Assembly: GCA_025617745.1 (NCBI GenBank)
Contig: CM046873.1
Coordinates: 28,967,410-29,031,409, forward strand
Source of the DNA: Heliocidaris erythrogramma
Lineage: Eukaryota > Echinodermata > Echinoidea > Camarodonta > Echinometridae
Length of the DNA stretch: 64,000 bases
Direction of reading: 5' to 3'
Below are positions 1 to 13,600 of the stretch, one piece after another. Every line of letters begins with the position of its first letter. Position 1 is the first letter of the stretch. The translations under genes were made by a program, and so were the position numbers. A model generated the notes under the pieces. That model saw only the letters and a program-made list of their open reading frames with translations. It searched no databases and was not told where the DNA came from.

Positions 1-1682
1 CTGAGCTCGGTCGGAGGGATGAAAGCAAATACGTCGTCTTTAATTTTAATGTGCAGTATGGTCACTATGATGTTTCGACATGTATCCGCAGTGAAGGAGG
101 TCAGTTTTTTCGTGGACCCACTGATGCATTCGTTTTATTAAACGGTGCAACAGAAATTGCCCATCAGGATGAAAGTACATATCTACTTAAACAAGGTGCT
201 TATGAGGATAAGAACACTGTTCTAGGAGGAATGATAATGATATATAAGCCATATACAACGTGTAATCTTGATGTGAAAGATTATCTTCGAAGTGTACGTG
301 AAGTGAGTAGAACTGGTGGACACTCGTCATTACATTGTGCTGTTATAAATGGTGATCTTGGTATGGCCCGTTTCTTGCTCGGTCGAGGTGCTGATGTGAA
401 TGAGGGCAACACTCTGGGTTGGACCCCTCTTCATTTTGCTACACAAATGGGCCATCTTAATGTTGTAGAATATCTGATCAGTCAAGGAGCTGAAGTGAAT
501 AAGGGGAATGTTGATGGCATCACAAGTTTACATGTTGCTGCATTCTCCGGTCATTTTGGTATCACCAATCTTCTCCTAAGTCGAGGAGCAGAGGTCAGTG
601 GGGTAACCAATGAAAAAGGTTCGACAGCCCTACATGTTGGAGTTCAGAATGGTCATCTCGATATCATTAAGAGTATGCTCAACCAGGGAGCTGACGTCAA
701 TGGGACAGATAACTACGGATGGACTGCTTTGCATATTGCCGCTCAAAATGGTCATATAGATGTTACAAAATGTCTACTTCGGCAATATGCGAATATGAGT
801 AAGGTCACCAGTAAAGGATCCACTGCTCTGCATTTGTCCGCTGCAAATGGAAATTTTGATGTCACAATAGCTTTAGTGGAGCACGGAGCCGAAGTGAATA
901 CCGCAAGGTCAGATGGTTGGACTGCCTTACAACTAGCTGCAGAGCATGGTCATCTCGACGTCACAGGTTATCTGCTAACACAGGGAGCAGAAGTGAACAA
1001 AGGCGACAGGAATTATTGCAGTGCCTTACACATTGCAGCAGTGAAAGGCAATCTCGCTGTCATGGGGCATCTGGTCAAAGGAGGAGCAGACGTTAATAAA
1101 GTCACAGCTAATCGCTACACATGCTTACATCTCGCTGCCCTTCATGGTCATGACGATGTGGCAGCATATCTTCTCAGTAATGGAGCTGACGTGAACAAAG
1201 CTGACAAAGATGGCAAGACTGCCCTACATTTTGCGTTTCAGAATGGAAATCATGATATCATAACATTGCTTATCAGTAAAGGGGCTGACAGTAAATGTGC
1301 CAATGCACAAGGACTCACACTGTTACACGTTGCATCAGCTGCGGGTTATGTAGACGATGTAAAGCTTTTAATCACAAATGGCGCTTCGGTCAATAAAGGT
1401 TCTGATACTGGTCTAACAGCTCTCCATTTCGCAGCAAAAGAAGGCCACCTAGATATGGTCAAGACATTGCTCCACGAAGGGGCCATCTTGGATGCAAGAG
1501 ATGGAGGTAAATCCACACCACTTCATCACGCCACAGTCAACGGTAATCTCGAGGTTGTGAAGGTCTTATGTGAAGAAGGAGCAATGGTTGATCTGAGGAG
1601 TGCCAAAGGACAGACCCCTATTTACTTATCATCCAAGAATGGTCATCAAAATATCACCGAGGTCTTCGCCGAACGTACAAAG
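1..1682 (+). CDS. Gene A exon 1: about 14 ankyrin repeats (5' end outside window)
   Basis: The frame with codons starting at position 3 is open from the window edge to the donor AAG|GTATTT at 1682/1683, leaving phase 0. Without splicing it would run to a TAA at 1719. From about position 320 it encodes 14 units of 33 residues with the ankyrin signature G-TxLHxAAxxGHLDVxxxLLxxGAxVN. The last six repeats, from [12 protein letters not shown] onward, match the last six repeats of gene B most closely. The first 100 residues do not show clear ankyrin units. No in-frame ATG occurs before about position 231, which also argues that the exon continues leftwards. Confidence 0.85.
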
Positions 1683-4600
1683 GTATTTAGTTCATGTAAA
1701 GGCGTTCTTGAGTTCAGATAATGGAATAGACTTTCCAGATAATTCTAAAATTCTGAATTGCTTATCATGACTACCAACATTTCCGAGAACGTGCTGAAAA
1801 CTGCATACAGCGATAAGAGTACGTATGCTATTCGTTGGAGAAAGGGAGAAGCAGTACTTTTTGATCATTATTTGTCATTTTTATTACTCGGCTTTTTGAA
1901 ATGTCATACAAATTTGTTTAGCATGTAATTTTCACTTGTTTTTTACATGGGTCACACGATTTTTTTTTCGTCATTACAACTTACATTCTTATTTGCAAAG
2001 TTAAACAAATAAAATTCTTATCAATTACCTTCCTTTAAACAGAAAATTTTTCATGATTATTATGCTTTAAAATGCATCAAAAAGCTCTCATAATAACACT
2101 TGTCATATCAGTATTCCAGCTTTCGGGCATTCTCTTTAGAACTCACATAATATCAATGAATTTAATGAAATGGTTACTTTCATGCCGTGGTGAAGAGTTG
2201 GCACAGCCATTATGGATATATACACTCAACCAAAAAAGTAAGTTCCCCCCTAGCATTTTTGGATATATCTCAAAAAGTATTTTACCGATTTTCATAATCC
2301 AAACGAATGGATAGGAAATGTTATTACTCATAACATGAATGGCATATCATTGCCACCAGATATCATTATTGGTGTGAAAAAAATGCATTTTATGTCAAAA
2401 TGCATGGGAAAAAAAGTTGCACTTAAGGTTATAAGCATATTGTGTAAATTTCCTATGCAAGTTAGCAAATGACCTTTTCAAATTGTTATGTAATTCTCAG
2501 GAATTTCTTCAGGTACAATATGCTTCCCTATTAAACTGTATGCTCATGAAAAGAAAGAGATAGAGAAATATGCAATAAACCATGCTTAAAAGTTCAGAAT
2601 CATGAGTGATTGTTTGATTATTTGTGTAAAAGTCAATGCAAATCACTAAAGTGCAACTTTTTTTCCATGCATTTTGACATAAAATGCATTTTTTCACACC
2701 AATGATGATTTCTAGTGGCAATGATATGCTATTCATGTTATGAGTAATAAAATTCCCTATCCATTCCCGTTTGAATTATGAAAATCGGTAAAATACTTTT
2801 TGAGATATATCCAAAAATGCTAGGGGGAAACTTACTTTTTTGGTTGAGTGTATAACATCCGAATTGGGCGAGAATGAAATTAGAAATCCCGGTGTAGTAG
2901 GTTATGCAGCTCTCACCCCATCCATTCCAACTTCCTTTTTGTTTTTATCTCCTTCACATAATGTAGCTTTATCACAATGCCTTCCCTTCCCTTCCGGGGA
3001 GAGTTGCTCCTACCGAGCAGTTTCCGGAGGTGGTAGTGGCCCCATGATTTAATATTCTTACAATCTGTTGTATCATGTAGAGTATTGACCACCGTGATGA
3101 GAAAGGACGCACAGCCGTTCACCTGGCTACTCAAAATGGCCGCACCTCTGTCACTGAGACACTGGTTTCTTATGGAGCTGATATCAACATTCAGTCCAAC
3201 GATGGAAAGACTTGTCTCCATGAAGCCATTATACTTTCTACTCGTGCAAACAGCAGAGTCGAAACAACATCCGCACTCCAAAAGGTAATGAAACATCACA
3301 AAAACAGCAAAGGGGGATTATGTAATTTGAATAACAGTAATTTAAAAGTGAAAATTATATTCCATGATATTACACACTAACGGCCATTCGTTAACAACAC
3401 ACGTTTTATAAAGTGATTTACTACAATTAATCAGTGAAAAGCTGGACCAGCTTAAGATAGTAATTCTGGTTAGTGAAGCTTTTTTGACTAGTTACACAGT
3501 AAGTAGTCCATCGTGCTTTCATAACCCACTAGTCGAGTTGTGACGTTGTCCAGCTCACATCTGACTTGCTTTCAGTAAAATCTGCCTGTTCGACAAGTTT
3601 GATCATGGTGTTTTAGAAAGGTAGTCAACCTCGCTAGACTTGCCTTCCATTACTTCGGGTGGGTACCATCTTAGACCAAAAATTCTGTCTCTCGTTTGTT
3701 AGCCTCTTATTTTGGGTAGGGTCGTCTCTTCACTTAGAGACAGAAACGCTCCGTACACTCGCGTGTGCAAACTCACTGATCGCCGACTTTTCGTTGTAAA
3801 CATCTGTATATTTCTATTTTAGGAATATTTTTATAAATTAAATAGATTAGGCCTAGTAGTACACGGCTCCTCGTCACAATTTCAAGGGATACTTAAAATT
3901 TTCTGTAGATTCTGATTTTATGAGCTATTTGCCCTATTTTGGGGGTGCTGAACATGAATTTACTTGTTGCCATTTTTCTAAATGACGTCTTTGACCGTTG
4001 CCATGGTAACGAAATATTTTCTAAAAAATAACATATATCTCTTACCAAACAACAAAAAAATATGTAAGTGATGAAGTGTATCAATTTCAAGCTACCCTTT
4101 TGATTAAAATTAAAAATCTCAGTTGTCAAAGGTCATGTTATGCTAAAAAAGGGCCGTTGCTATGGTAACGCCTAAATTTGTCAGAAAATAGCATATTGCT
4201 GCAATAAAAAACATAAAAAAACATAATAGAAGTATTTAAATACATCTATTTCATGCCAAAACCTTGATTTCCATCAAAATATTGGTCTTGCAAAGTCATA
4301 TTTGTGCCACAACATGGCCGTTGCTATGGCAACGACATGGTAGAAATTGGTATTTTACGAAATATATAGCATTTCTGTATCAAAACAAAACATAATAAAA
4401 AAATGTATAAGTACACATACTTTCCACTTTCCGATTCTTTTCAGTCTAGATATAGTTTTTGAGGTAATAGTCATGCCTGATAGGACAGTTGCTATGGAAA
4501 CAAATGATGGAAAAATTAAAGTAGGTATGCGTGGCTTATTAAATTAATTTAAGTGCATTTGTTAATATACCAAAATATACCCCCTCCCCTTGGACATTTT

Positions 4601-7600
4601 TTTTCCTCAATCTTCTTTCTTGTTACCCAGATGTCTCGGCCATCATTCATTATCTATTTAATTGCCATTATAAAAAAAGGATGGTGGATGAACGTGCCAG
4701 AGACGTTGCCACGGTAACAAATTAATTAATCTTTGAGTAAACAACCTAAAGGCATAAAGTTAATATCTAAGAATATCTCTTCCAGCTATAAGTTAGGCTG
4801 CAATTAACATCTGAATTATCCCAGTTCATGGTTATGCTCTAAAATGACTGTTGCTATGGTAACGTCTGAATATTCAGAAAATTATGTATTTTGTAAAGAA
4901 ACAATCAAGTCGGGTAGAACTTCCGAGATCGATGGATAAGTTCTTTCCAGCAACCTTTGTCATTCAAGAGTTCAGCGATGTCTAGCGTCTCCCGGAGACC
5001 AGTGTCCTTAATTAATCGACATATGTCCTCCTATAGGTCTCCCTCTTCTTGCATCTCCATGAAGGGGTTTCCACAGGACCACGGGACCACTGAGTGTAGT
5101 GTAAGCTCTGGATGCCTTTGATTATGACCTGAAAGTTCAATCTCCTCTGGGTTACTTTTGTGCTGACCTTTGGAAGGATTCCGTACAGCTCCGAGTTCCT
5201 CAATCTCGTTGCGTATTGGTTGCCGCTCAGAGCCATCCTTTAACATTCTGGTGCTAGTGTAGCACCCATCACGGGGGTCTGATTTCCATACTGACCTCAG
5301 GCTGTGGCATGCTGCCCAGGCCTTCCTCACCCTATCTGTGTTCCTGATCTTTGCTCCCAAGTAAAGAAAGTCATCCACCAATACAGTTGGCTTCCGACCA
5401 GCACTCACGATTCCCTCTGGCTCCAAGATGTTCTCCACCAGGGGTGGTATTCTGAGATTTATTTTATCTTGATTTTAGTGAAAAGATTTTAATTGTCATA
5501 ACAAATTTTAAATTGCAACATTTCATTGGTGTTTGCGCAGATGAATTCCGCGTACGTAGCCACTTTTGCGCAGTCGTTAAGCAATGACGCGCCATAAGCA
5601 TACATTTTGTTGTAACAATTAAAATTATTTCACTAAAATCAAGATAAAATAAATCTCAGAATATCACCCCTGATACTTAAGTCTTGCTCTCATTTATCCG
5701 CAGTCCTACATTCATAAATATCTCATCCACCTCTCTCAGTAACTCCTCTGCCTCATTTACTGGGTCGTGGCACCCTCAATAATCCTCCTGACTGGTGGTG
5801 AATCTTCCCTCTCTAAAGCAATTGTGGCGGTCTCTGAGCTTCTTGGCTGGATTCGGCTCAGAATCATCCTGTTGAGGGTCTTTGCAGCAAGTGACGTCAG
5901 TGAGATGCTCCTGTAGTTGTTGGTGTCAGTGAGGTCACCTTTCATTGTTACTGGGACGGTGTTCCTTTTCCTCCATTGATCTGGGACAACACTCTTCTCC
6001 AGTGCCTGATTACAGAACTCCAGGCTGATATCGCTAAAATCACATCTCTTCATCACCTCCGGCGATACTCCGTCATCTCCATACCCCTTACTCTCCTTGA
6101 TCCCCCCCCCCCCCCTCTGGCTCTCTAAGGTCCGACAAATATCCATTTCCTTGAATAGCTGAATACGTAAAGGCTATATTATATTTTTCTTCTTACAGTT
6201 TCAAAATTTAACTGATCGATTACCATGGCAATGTCTCTGGAATGTTTGGATTTATCACTCACCACCAGTTTAACGGCAATCAGGGAAGATTATGATAGAG
6301 AGTCTGTTGGTAGATCCCATTATACGAAACTGTGTCACGGGTGGGAGTACACTTTCTACATATTAGCCCATACACTTTTATTAATGATTTCATAAGTCGA
6401 GCATACTTTCTTTATTGATCAACACATTGATGTGTTGTCATAGCAACTATTCTATCAGACATGACCGTTACCTTAAAATACAACTAAAATACATCTTCGT
6501 TGAAAATAATTGGAGAGTTGGAAATTTGTATTTTTTTTTAAATTTATTTACTACTTACTTTATAGACAATGTTTTTTGTGTAAGAGTTAAGATTAATTTT
6601 TCTGACAATGACAATGACATTTATTCTCATGTCACCCATAGAGAGGGTATTGGAGTATACAATAATATACATGTACAAATCATTCGTATTTCATAAAATA
6701 ATTTACAAAGCATTTAGAGTACAATGTTTAAAAATACAACAAAATTATTTTTGGATAATTACAGTTGAAATAATAAATAAGTGCATGAAAGCTTAAAATG
6801 TAATTAGAATGTATAAATATTCCAAAGAAGGCAAGTAATGGCATCAGCATATCGTTGGCTGTTATGCCACAATTAAATCTAAATCTCAGAATATTGTATT
6901 TCGAGCGCCTTTAGAAACGAAGCATAGTTTTCCTGCAAAATTTTACAAGGTTGGATCGGATTTCTGGTTTTTCACAATTAAAGAGCTGATTCATTTTGAG
7001 TGTATTTGGCCGCTCAGTGTAATATTTTTTTAAATACTTTTTTCTGAAAATATCAGTCTCAACCTGGTTGTTGCCATAGTAACGACCATAATGATATAAA
7101 TACATTGTTGTAAGACTTTGAATGACCAAGATTTTGATGGCAATCAAATTTGGAGCAAGAAACGGACACACGGAGACACTTGTTATGTTTTTACCTTGTT
7201 GCATCACAAATATATAGCATTTTCTAGAAATTCAGATATTACCATGGCAACGGCTAATTTGGAGCATAACCATGACCTTGGATAAGTCAGACTGCAAGGT
7301 AATGTGCAGTTTGAAAGAGATATTCTTATTTTCAAAATTACCCCATAAATTAATTTTTGGAAGTGCTTCCATATCATAATATTGTTCAGTATGTATCGTT
7401 CAATAACTGGACCAGTTTTGGTGCTTTAATTTAGACAAAAGTGCACAATTCAGCCAAATTTTGGAGCTATGCCCCCGTACTAATTTTTTGTTGGAAAAGC
7501 ATTATCAACCATGCTCGCGAAAGTTGAGACTTTAGAATTTCCCATTCCTGCACGTAGGACTGTATGCCCCCTCGATCCCCGACAGCGTTTCGAATGTTTG

Positions 7601-10600
7601 TTGGCACACCCCCCACCTTTTAGACAAAAGTGCACAATTCAGCCAAATTTTGGAGCTATGCCCCCGTACTAATGTTCTTGTTGGAAAAGCATTATCAACC
7701 ATGCTCGCGAAAGTTGAGACTTTAGAATTTCCCATTCCTGCACGTAGGCCTGTATGCCCCCTCGATCCCCGACAGCGTTTCGAATGTTTGTTGGCATACC
7801 CCCACCTCCAAATTGTCCTATCATTGTCATCTCATATCTGCAATTTTGGTGTGCTTTCAAGGTCACAGTCAGGTAAAACCATAATTCTTATTATCCGTTT
7901 GGTCTCGAACTGATGCCGATATGGTGGGTGTGAGCACCAGCCCCATTTCTATCGCAACGCACCATCAAAATATTGGAATTGTTTGAAAATGACATATATA
8001 TTCTGTTTTAACAATAGAAAACACATAATATTGGTCTTGATATACATATCATAAACTGCCTGAGTTATTACAATCATAATCCGAATCACTTAAGGCCACT
8101 GTCAAAACAGGGTTGTTGCTATGATAGTATTATGAAAACTGAACAATTAAAAAAAAAGTGACAGATTTTTGTTATTACACATTTTTGTTATTACACGACC
8201 ATATTTGGATATGATCATTGTCTTAAATGATAACATTTTCAATGCAGTCATTCAGACTGCTTGCAATGGAGATATCTAGCATGTCAAGACTGTTATATTG
8301 TTTTAAAATAATGTTAAACTAAAACAATGCCACTTTCTGGAATGCCAATATTTTAAAGATGATTTTGGTGCTCACAGCCACAGTACAACACCTACCAAGC
8401 AGTCAAAGTTAATACTGTAATACGACAACACAGTAGATGAGAGTATCTCTAAGTACAGTGGTACCTTTTCAATATGAATTGACTTATGCAATGCATTTTC
8501 AGAAGCCTTGCATATCTATTTGAACATTTGCATCTTCGTTTTTCTATTCATAGCAAGTGTCCTACCAGGCATGAACTCCAACCTGGAAAATATTCTGGAT
8601 CTGGATTTGAACAAATAGGACAGTTACAAATTTATGAACTCAGGCACTTGTTTATAATTCATTATTTAGATACATAAATATCCCTTTCTTAAAAATCAAT
8701 ATTAGCTTTCTTATTCTTTTTTTACCTAAATTCATCCGGCTTTTGATGGCAATTAAAGGGTTACTAAAATAAAAAAATAATTGCCCATTTTTGGTAGGAA
8801 GGAGTCATCAGGAGCCAATAAATTTCTATCACACACTTTTTTATGCATTCAGTCGTATTTCATAATCATTTTGAAAAATACATTTTTGCTGATTTACAGA
8901 GTCATATAAGCCCCGCCCCTAAAAAACCATCGAAGCGACATCGTGATCTGTGACGTACGAAAAGTAAAGGAAAATATTCCACCCACCTGTATACCGTGTA
9001 TGCCCGCAGGCCTGGCAGGCCCAGCCCGGTACGGTGCCGAGTGAGAGCATGATATTCACCGCATCGACCATTTGCATTGCATATTTTCGTGTTTAATTGC
9101 TCACAATAACGTTGATTTGAGGACACAGTTTCATCAATTATGCCGAATCGGTGTACAGTTGCGGGCTGTAGCAAGACCCCTAAAGATGATGTAAGGGGGT
9201 GTAAGCCTACATCTTTTTCCTAAAGATGAAAATCTACGGAAATTGTGGGTCGCAAAGGTAAAGCTCACTCGGGCAGAGTGGCAAGGGCCGGCCAAGTGAG
9301 TGGAGTACAATCTACAGCGATCACTTTGCCGAAGATGATTTTGAGGATCCTGGCCTGTATTCCGAATTTGGCATGAGGAGAAGGATAAGCTAGCTAAAAG
9401 ATTCAGCTATTCCAACGATCAGACTTGGAGTCAAGTCTTCCAATCTGTTTTTTAACGACAGCAGCTGCAGCAGCTTCACCCGTAGACAGAAAATTCTGTC
9501 TCTCGTTCGTTCGTTTCCGGTCTACTTCACCCGTAACTCCAGGGAGCTCCAACGCGTTGGAGCTCCCTGGATTTACTTCACCCACGGCTCTTCACCGTAT
9601 TCTGCGAGGGGTTCAAACATATAATATGGTCGAATTTCCCCTTGGCACTCGAGCTTCTTTCCTTCGGGGTCTGATAAATCTTCTGATAAATCAGAGTTCG
9701 TATCTGCATGGCTCAGAAAAGTCCTCCAACTCGGATCGCGGGCACTTTTCCTCTCTCTAAATGTGACGCACAAAAGTGAGATGAATAATAACTCAGAGTT
9801 GCGGTCCAGGTTCTTTTGATGTCATACTTTAATTCTCGTTATCAAGTAATAGATGTACAAGACGAAGAGAAAAACCCTGAAAGTACAATAGAAAATAAAG
9901 AATCATAAATTGTCATATTCATAGAGAGTTTCATTGTACAAACAATCATTAATAAAAGTAGTAAGCTGATAGCTCGACTCTACTATTATCACATTACATG
10001 TTTCCAATCCACTTAACCCTTACGTTATCGCACAACAAAATATGGCGTTATATAAACAAATAATAAAAGAATAGGGTAGAGGTAAAGAGTAAGGGAGAAG
10101 CAAAGAATGCATCGAAGAATTTATATATAAAAACTTAAGCTAACCTCAATATATGTATATACATGTATGAACGAGTGAACGTAATACTAAACTCAACTTA
10201 ACGCTTAAATGAAACAGTAAAAAATGATGATTGTCAACAAAAGTTTCGTACCTAATCATAAAATAACAATAACTAATTGATTAACGAAATAGTGATTGAC
10301 TATAAACATGATAAACTTCACCTGAGATACAAATTGAAGATCAAAATAAAACCAGACTAAAGTTAAACCAGATTAAACTTAAACCGGATTAAATCTATAG
10401 TATGAACAGACCTTTGTACTCCTGATGTACAATTACTCCCTGTTAATGAGTTGTTTTAGTGTGAACAAGGCTAGGCCTTGAACAATGTAACTACATTCCT
10501 GAGTAACCATCATCCCTTGTGTAAACATTGACCGTAAAGCTACACAGAACTACATGTACAGCACTGGTGGGCATGTGATACAACACTTCAGCACTCTACT

Positions 10601-13600
10601 ATATAGTTTCTATGAATGATCCCTCCTGGTCAGCACACAGCTTATACTAGGGACAGGTTTACTCTCACTACTCAATAGAATCCTAAGAATATATCGCCTA
10701 ACAACTAATCTTACTTTACAGAGTTAGTAATATACTTACTCTACAAAAATGATACATAGTACAGCATAATACTGAAAAATAAAATATACTAATTAGTCAA
10801 ATCCTCTCAAGCAATATCATTTTGAATAAAATCCTAAATATATGCTCAACAAAGAAAACCGTTATTTCCGTCCCTACAGAAATTATCCAACATATAACAT
10901 TCCACCAGTTACGCACAGATTGTACAAATTAATACTGATAAAATGGCAATGTTCAATATAACAAACAATAATACATCTCCTCAACGAGATATAAGCGGAC
11001 GTTTCCGAAGCATGACTGGATTATATAAATCAATGGAACTATGCAAATTTCATAGGGGAAATATAACAAGTATCCATGCAAATCATGTTCAATAAAATAC
11101 TTCTAAACATTTGTCTCCTACGACAAATCATATCGAATCCAGCACAAATAGCAATTTCTAACGTAATTCCATCCTTATGACAAGAAATATGAAATACCTT
11201 TAAATCTACGAACACAATAAAATGAATATATAACTCAAGGAAAATACAAAGTTATTCTCGACATATATTCAAAATCATCAAGAAAAGATATTTTTACTTT
11301 CACAAATCACAATTAATTCAGATACAGTATATATTTGGCAATATATGAAATGGTGTAATAAAATCAAACTTACCCCTATTGGATGGAATTTGTCATGAAA
11401 AAGTCAAGGTTTGGTCGAGTTCCCTTCTCTATAGATGTGGTCATATTCCAATTTTGTATAATTAGATGCCTACATTGTACTTCGTTACATTACAAATACA
11501 TGGTGGAAGCATTGTGGTATATTGGTGAAGGCCTTTCACTCTCATACGAGAGCTCTTGGATCCTTGATCGGTGCTTACATCTATGGCAAGCCTAATGCCC
11601 AATAAGTCAGATAAACTCAGTTTTTCGCCGATAAACTGAGTTTTTCGCCGATAAACTGAGTTTTTCGAGCGATAAACTGAGTTTTTCGAGCGAAAAACTA
11701 AGTTTTTCGAGGGAAACTCTGCATATCAACTGATAAACTTAGTTTTTCACGATAAACTAAGTTTTTCACTCGAAAAACTTAGTTTATCACCGATAAACAG
11801 GGTTTTTCTCGATAAACAGAGTTTTTCATTTGATATGCAGAGTTTCTCTCGATAAACTCTGTTTATCACTTGAAAAACTCGGTTTTTCGGTGATAAACTA
11901 AGTTTATCGGCGAAAAACTCAGTTTTTCGGCGATAAACTAAGTTTTTCAATTGATAAGCAGAGTTTCTTGATAAACTAAGTTTATCACTTTGAAAAACCC
12001 TGTTTATCGAAGTGATAAACAGGGTTTTTCGAAAAACTATGTTTATCAAACGATAAACACAGTTTTTCATTCGAAAAACTATGTTTATCAAACGATAAAC
12101 ACGGTTTTTCGGAGATAAACTAAGTTTATCGGCGAAAAACTCTGTTTATCAATTGATAAACAAGGTTTTTCGAAAAACCCTGTTTATCAAACGATAAACA
12201 GGGTTTTTCGATATGCAGAGTTATTGTGAATTTACCGCGAGTGGGCGCTACAAAAGTACATAAAGAAGCTGGCCTGTGAGCATCGAACTCAAACATAGTC
12301 AGCAAAATGCCTTCTTGTGAAGCCATCAACTGTACCGATCGACTTCTTTCTTTCATTTAATATATCTTCTTCTCTTTCACAACAATGGCAGGAAAAGATA
12401 GAAGAAAAGTAAAAAAAAAAAAAAAAATACATAGGGAAAGAGAAGGGGATAGATCAAATGATAAACACCAAAAAATACATATGGAAAGGGGAGACGATGA
12501 CAGATGGAAGGAAAAACAAAGAAATCCATAAGGAAAGAGAAGAGAATATGGAATAAAAAACAAAGAAATACATCAAAAAAGGGGAGAGGAGGTAGATGAA
12601 AGGAAAAACAGAAAAATTCGTATGGAAAGAGATGATATATGGAAGGAAAAACAAAGAAATATATAAGGATACGGGAGGGGATAGTTGGATGGAAAAACAA
12701 AGAAATACATAAATAAAGGGGAGAGGATATAGAAGAGGAAAAACAAAGAAATATATAAGGAAAGGGAAAAGGATAGATGAAAGGAAGAAAAAAAATACAT
12801 TAAATTATATATCCTCTGTTCTTTCCTTATGTATTTCTTTGTTTCTCCTCCCATCTATCCTCCTCTCTTTCCTTATATATTTTTGTTTTTCCTTCCATCT
12901 GTCCTCTTCTCTTTCCTTATGTATTTCTTTGTTTTTTCTCCCATCTATCCTCTTCTCTTTCCTTATGGATTTCTTCGTTTTTCCTTCCATCTATCATCGT
13001 CTCCCCTTTCTTTATGTATTTCTTTGTTTTTCCTTCCATCTATCCTCTCCCTCTTCTTTATATTTCCTTGTTTTTCCTTCTATCTATTCTCTTCGCTTTC
13101 ATCATGTATTTCTTTGTTTTTCCTTCCATCCATGCTCTTCTCTATCATTATGTCTGTCTTTGTTTTTCTTTTCATCTTTTCTCTCCCCTTTCCCTATATA
13201 TTTCTTTGTTTTTCCTTCATTCTGTCCTCTTCTCTTTCCTTAAGGATTTCTTTGTTTTTCCTTCCATCTATCATCGTCTCCCCTTTCTTTATGTATTTTT
13301 TGTTTTTCCTCCCATCTATCCTCTTTCATTTTCCTAATGGATTTCTTTGTTTTTCCTTCCATCTATCCTCTTCTCTTTCATCATGTATTTCTTTGTTTTT
13401 CCTCCCATCTATCCTCTTTCATTTTCCTAATGGATTTCTTTGTTTTTCCTTCCATCTATCCTCTTCTCTTTCCTTATGGATTTCTTTGTTTTTCCTTCCA
13501 TCTATCCTCTCCCCCTTCTTTATATTTCCTTGTTTTTCCTTCTATCTATTCTCTTCGCTTTCATCATGTATTTCTTTGTTTTTCCTCCCATCTATTCTCT

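Larger units (their letters stand above)
3850..8300. repeat. Dispersed/tandem X-box-like motif array
   Basis: At least eleven copies of GTTGCYATGGYAAC or close variants occur at 3997, 4156, 4320, 4488, 4705, 4850, 6217 (minus), 6434, 7070, 7239 (minus) and a degenerate one near 8113. The first six are 145-217 bp apart and share flanks of the type GTCATGxTATGC upstream, so this is a diverged tandem repeat of about 165 bp interrupted by a retroelement relic. The core resembles the RFX X-box (GTNRCC-N-RGYAAC). Confidence 0.6.

Noticed and set aside
11611-12225. CRISPR-like array of short palindromes
   Set aside because: Spacers are 0-5 bases, and the array has an exact mirror copy as part of a foldback element.
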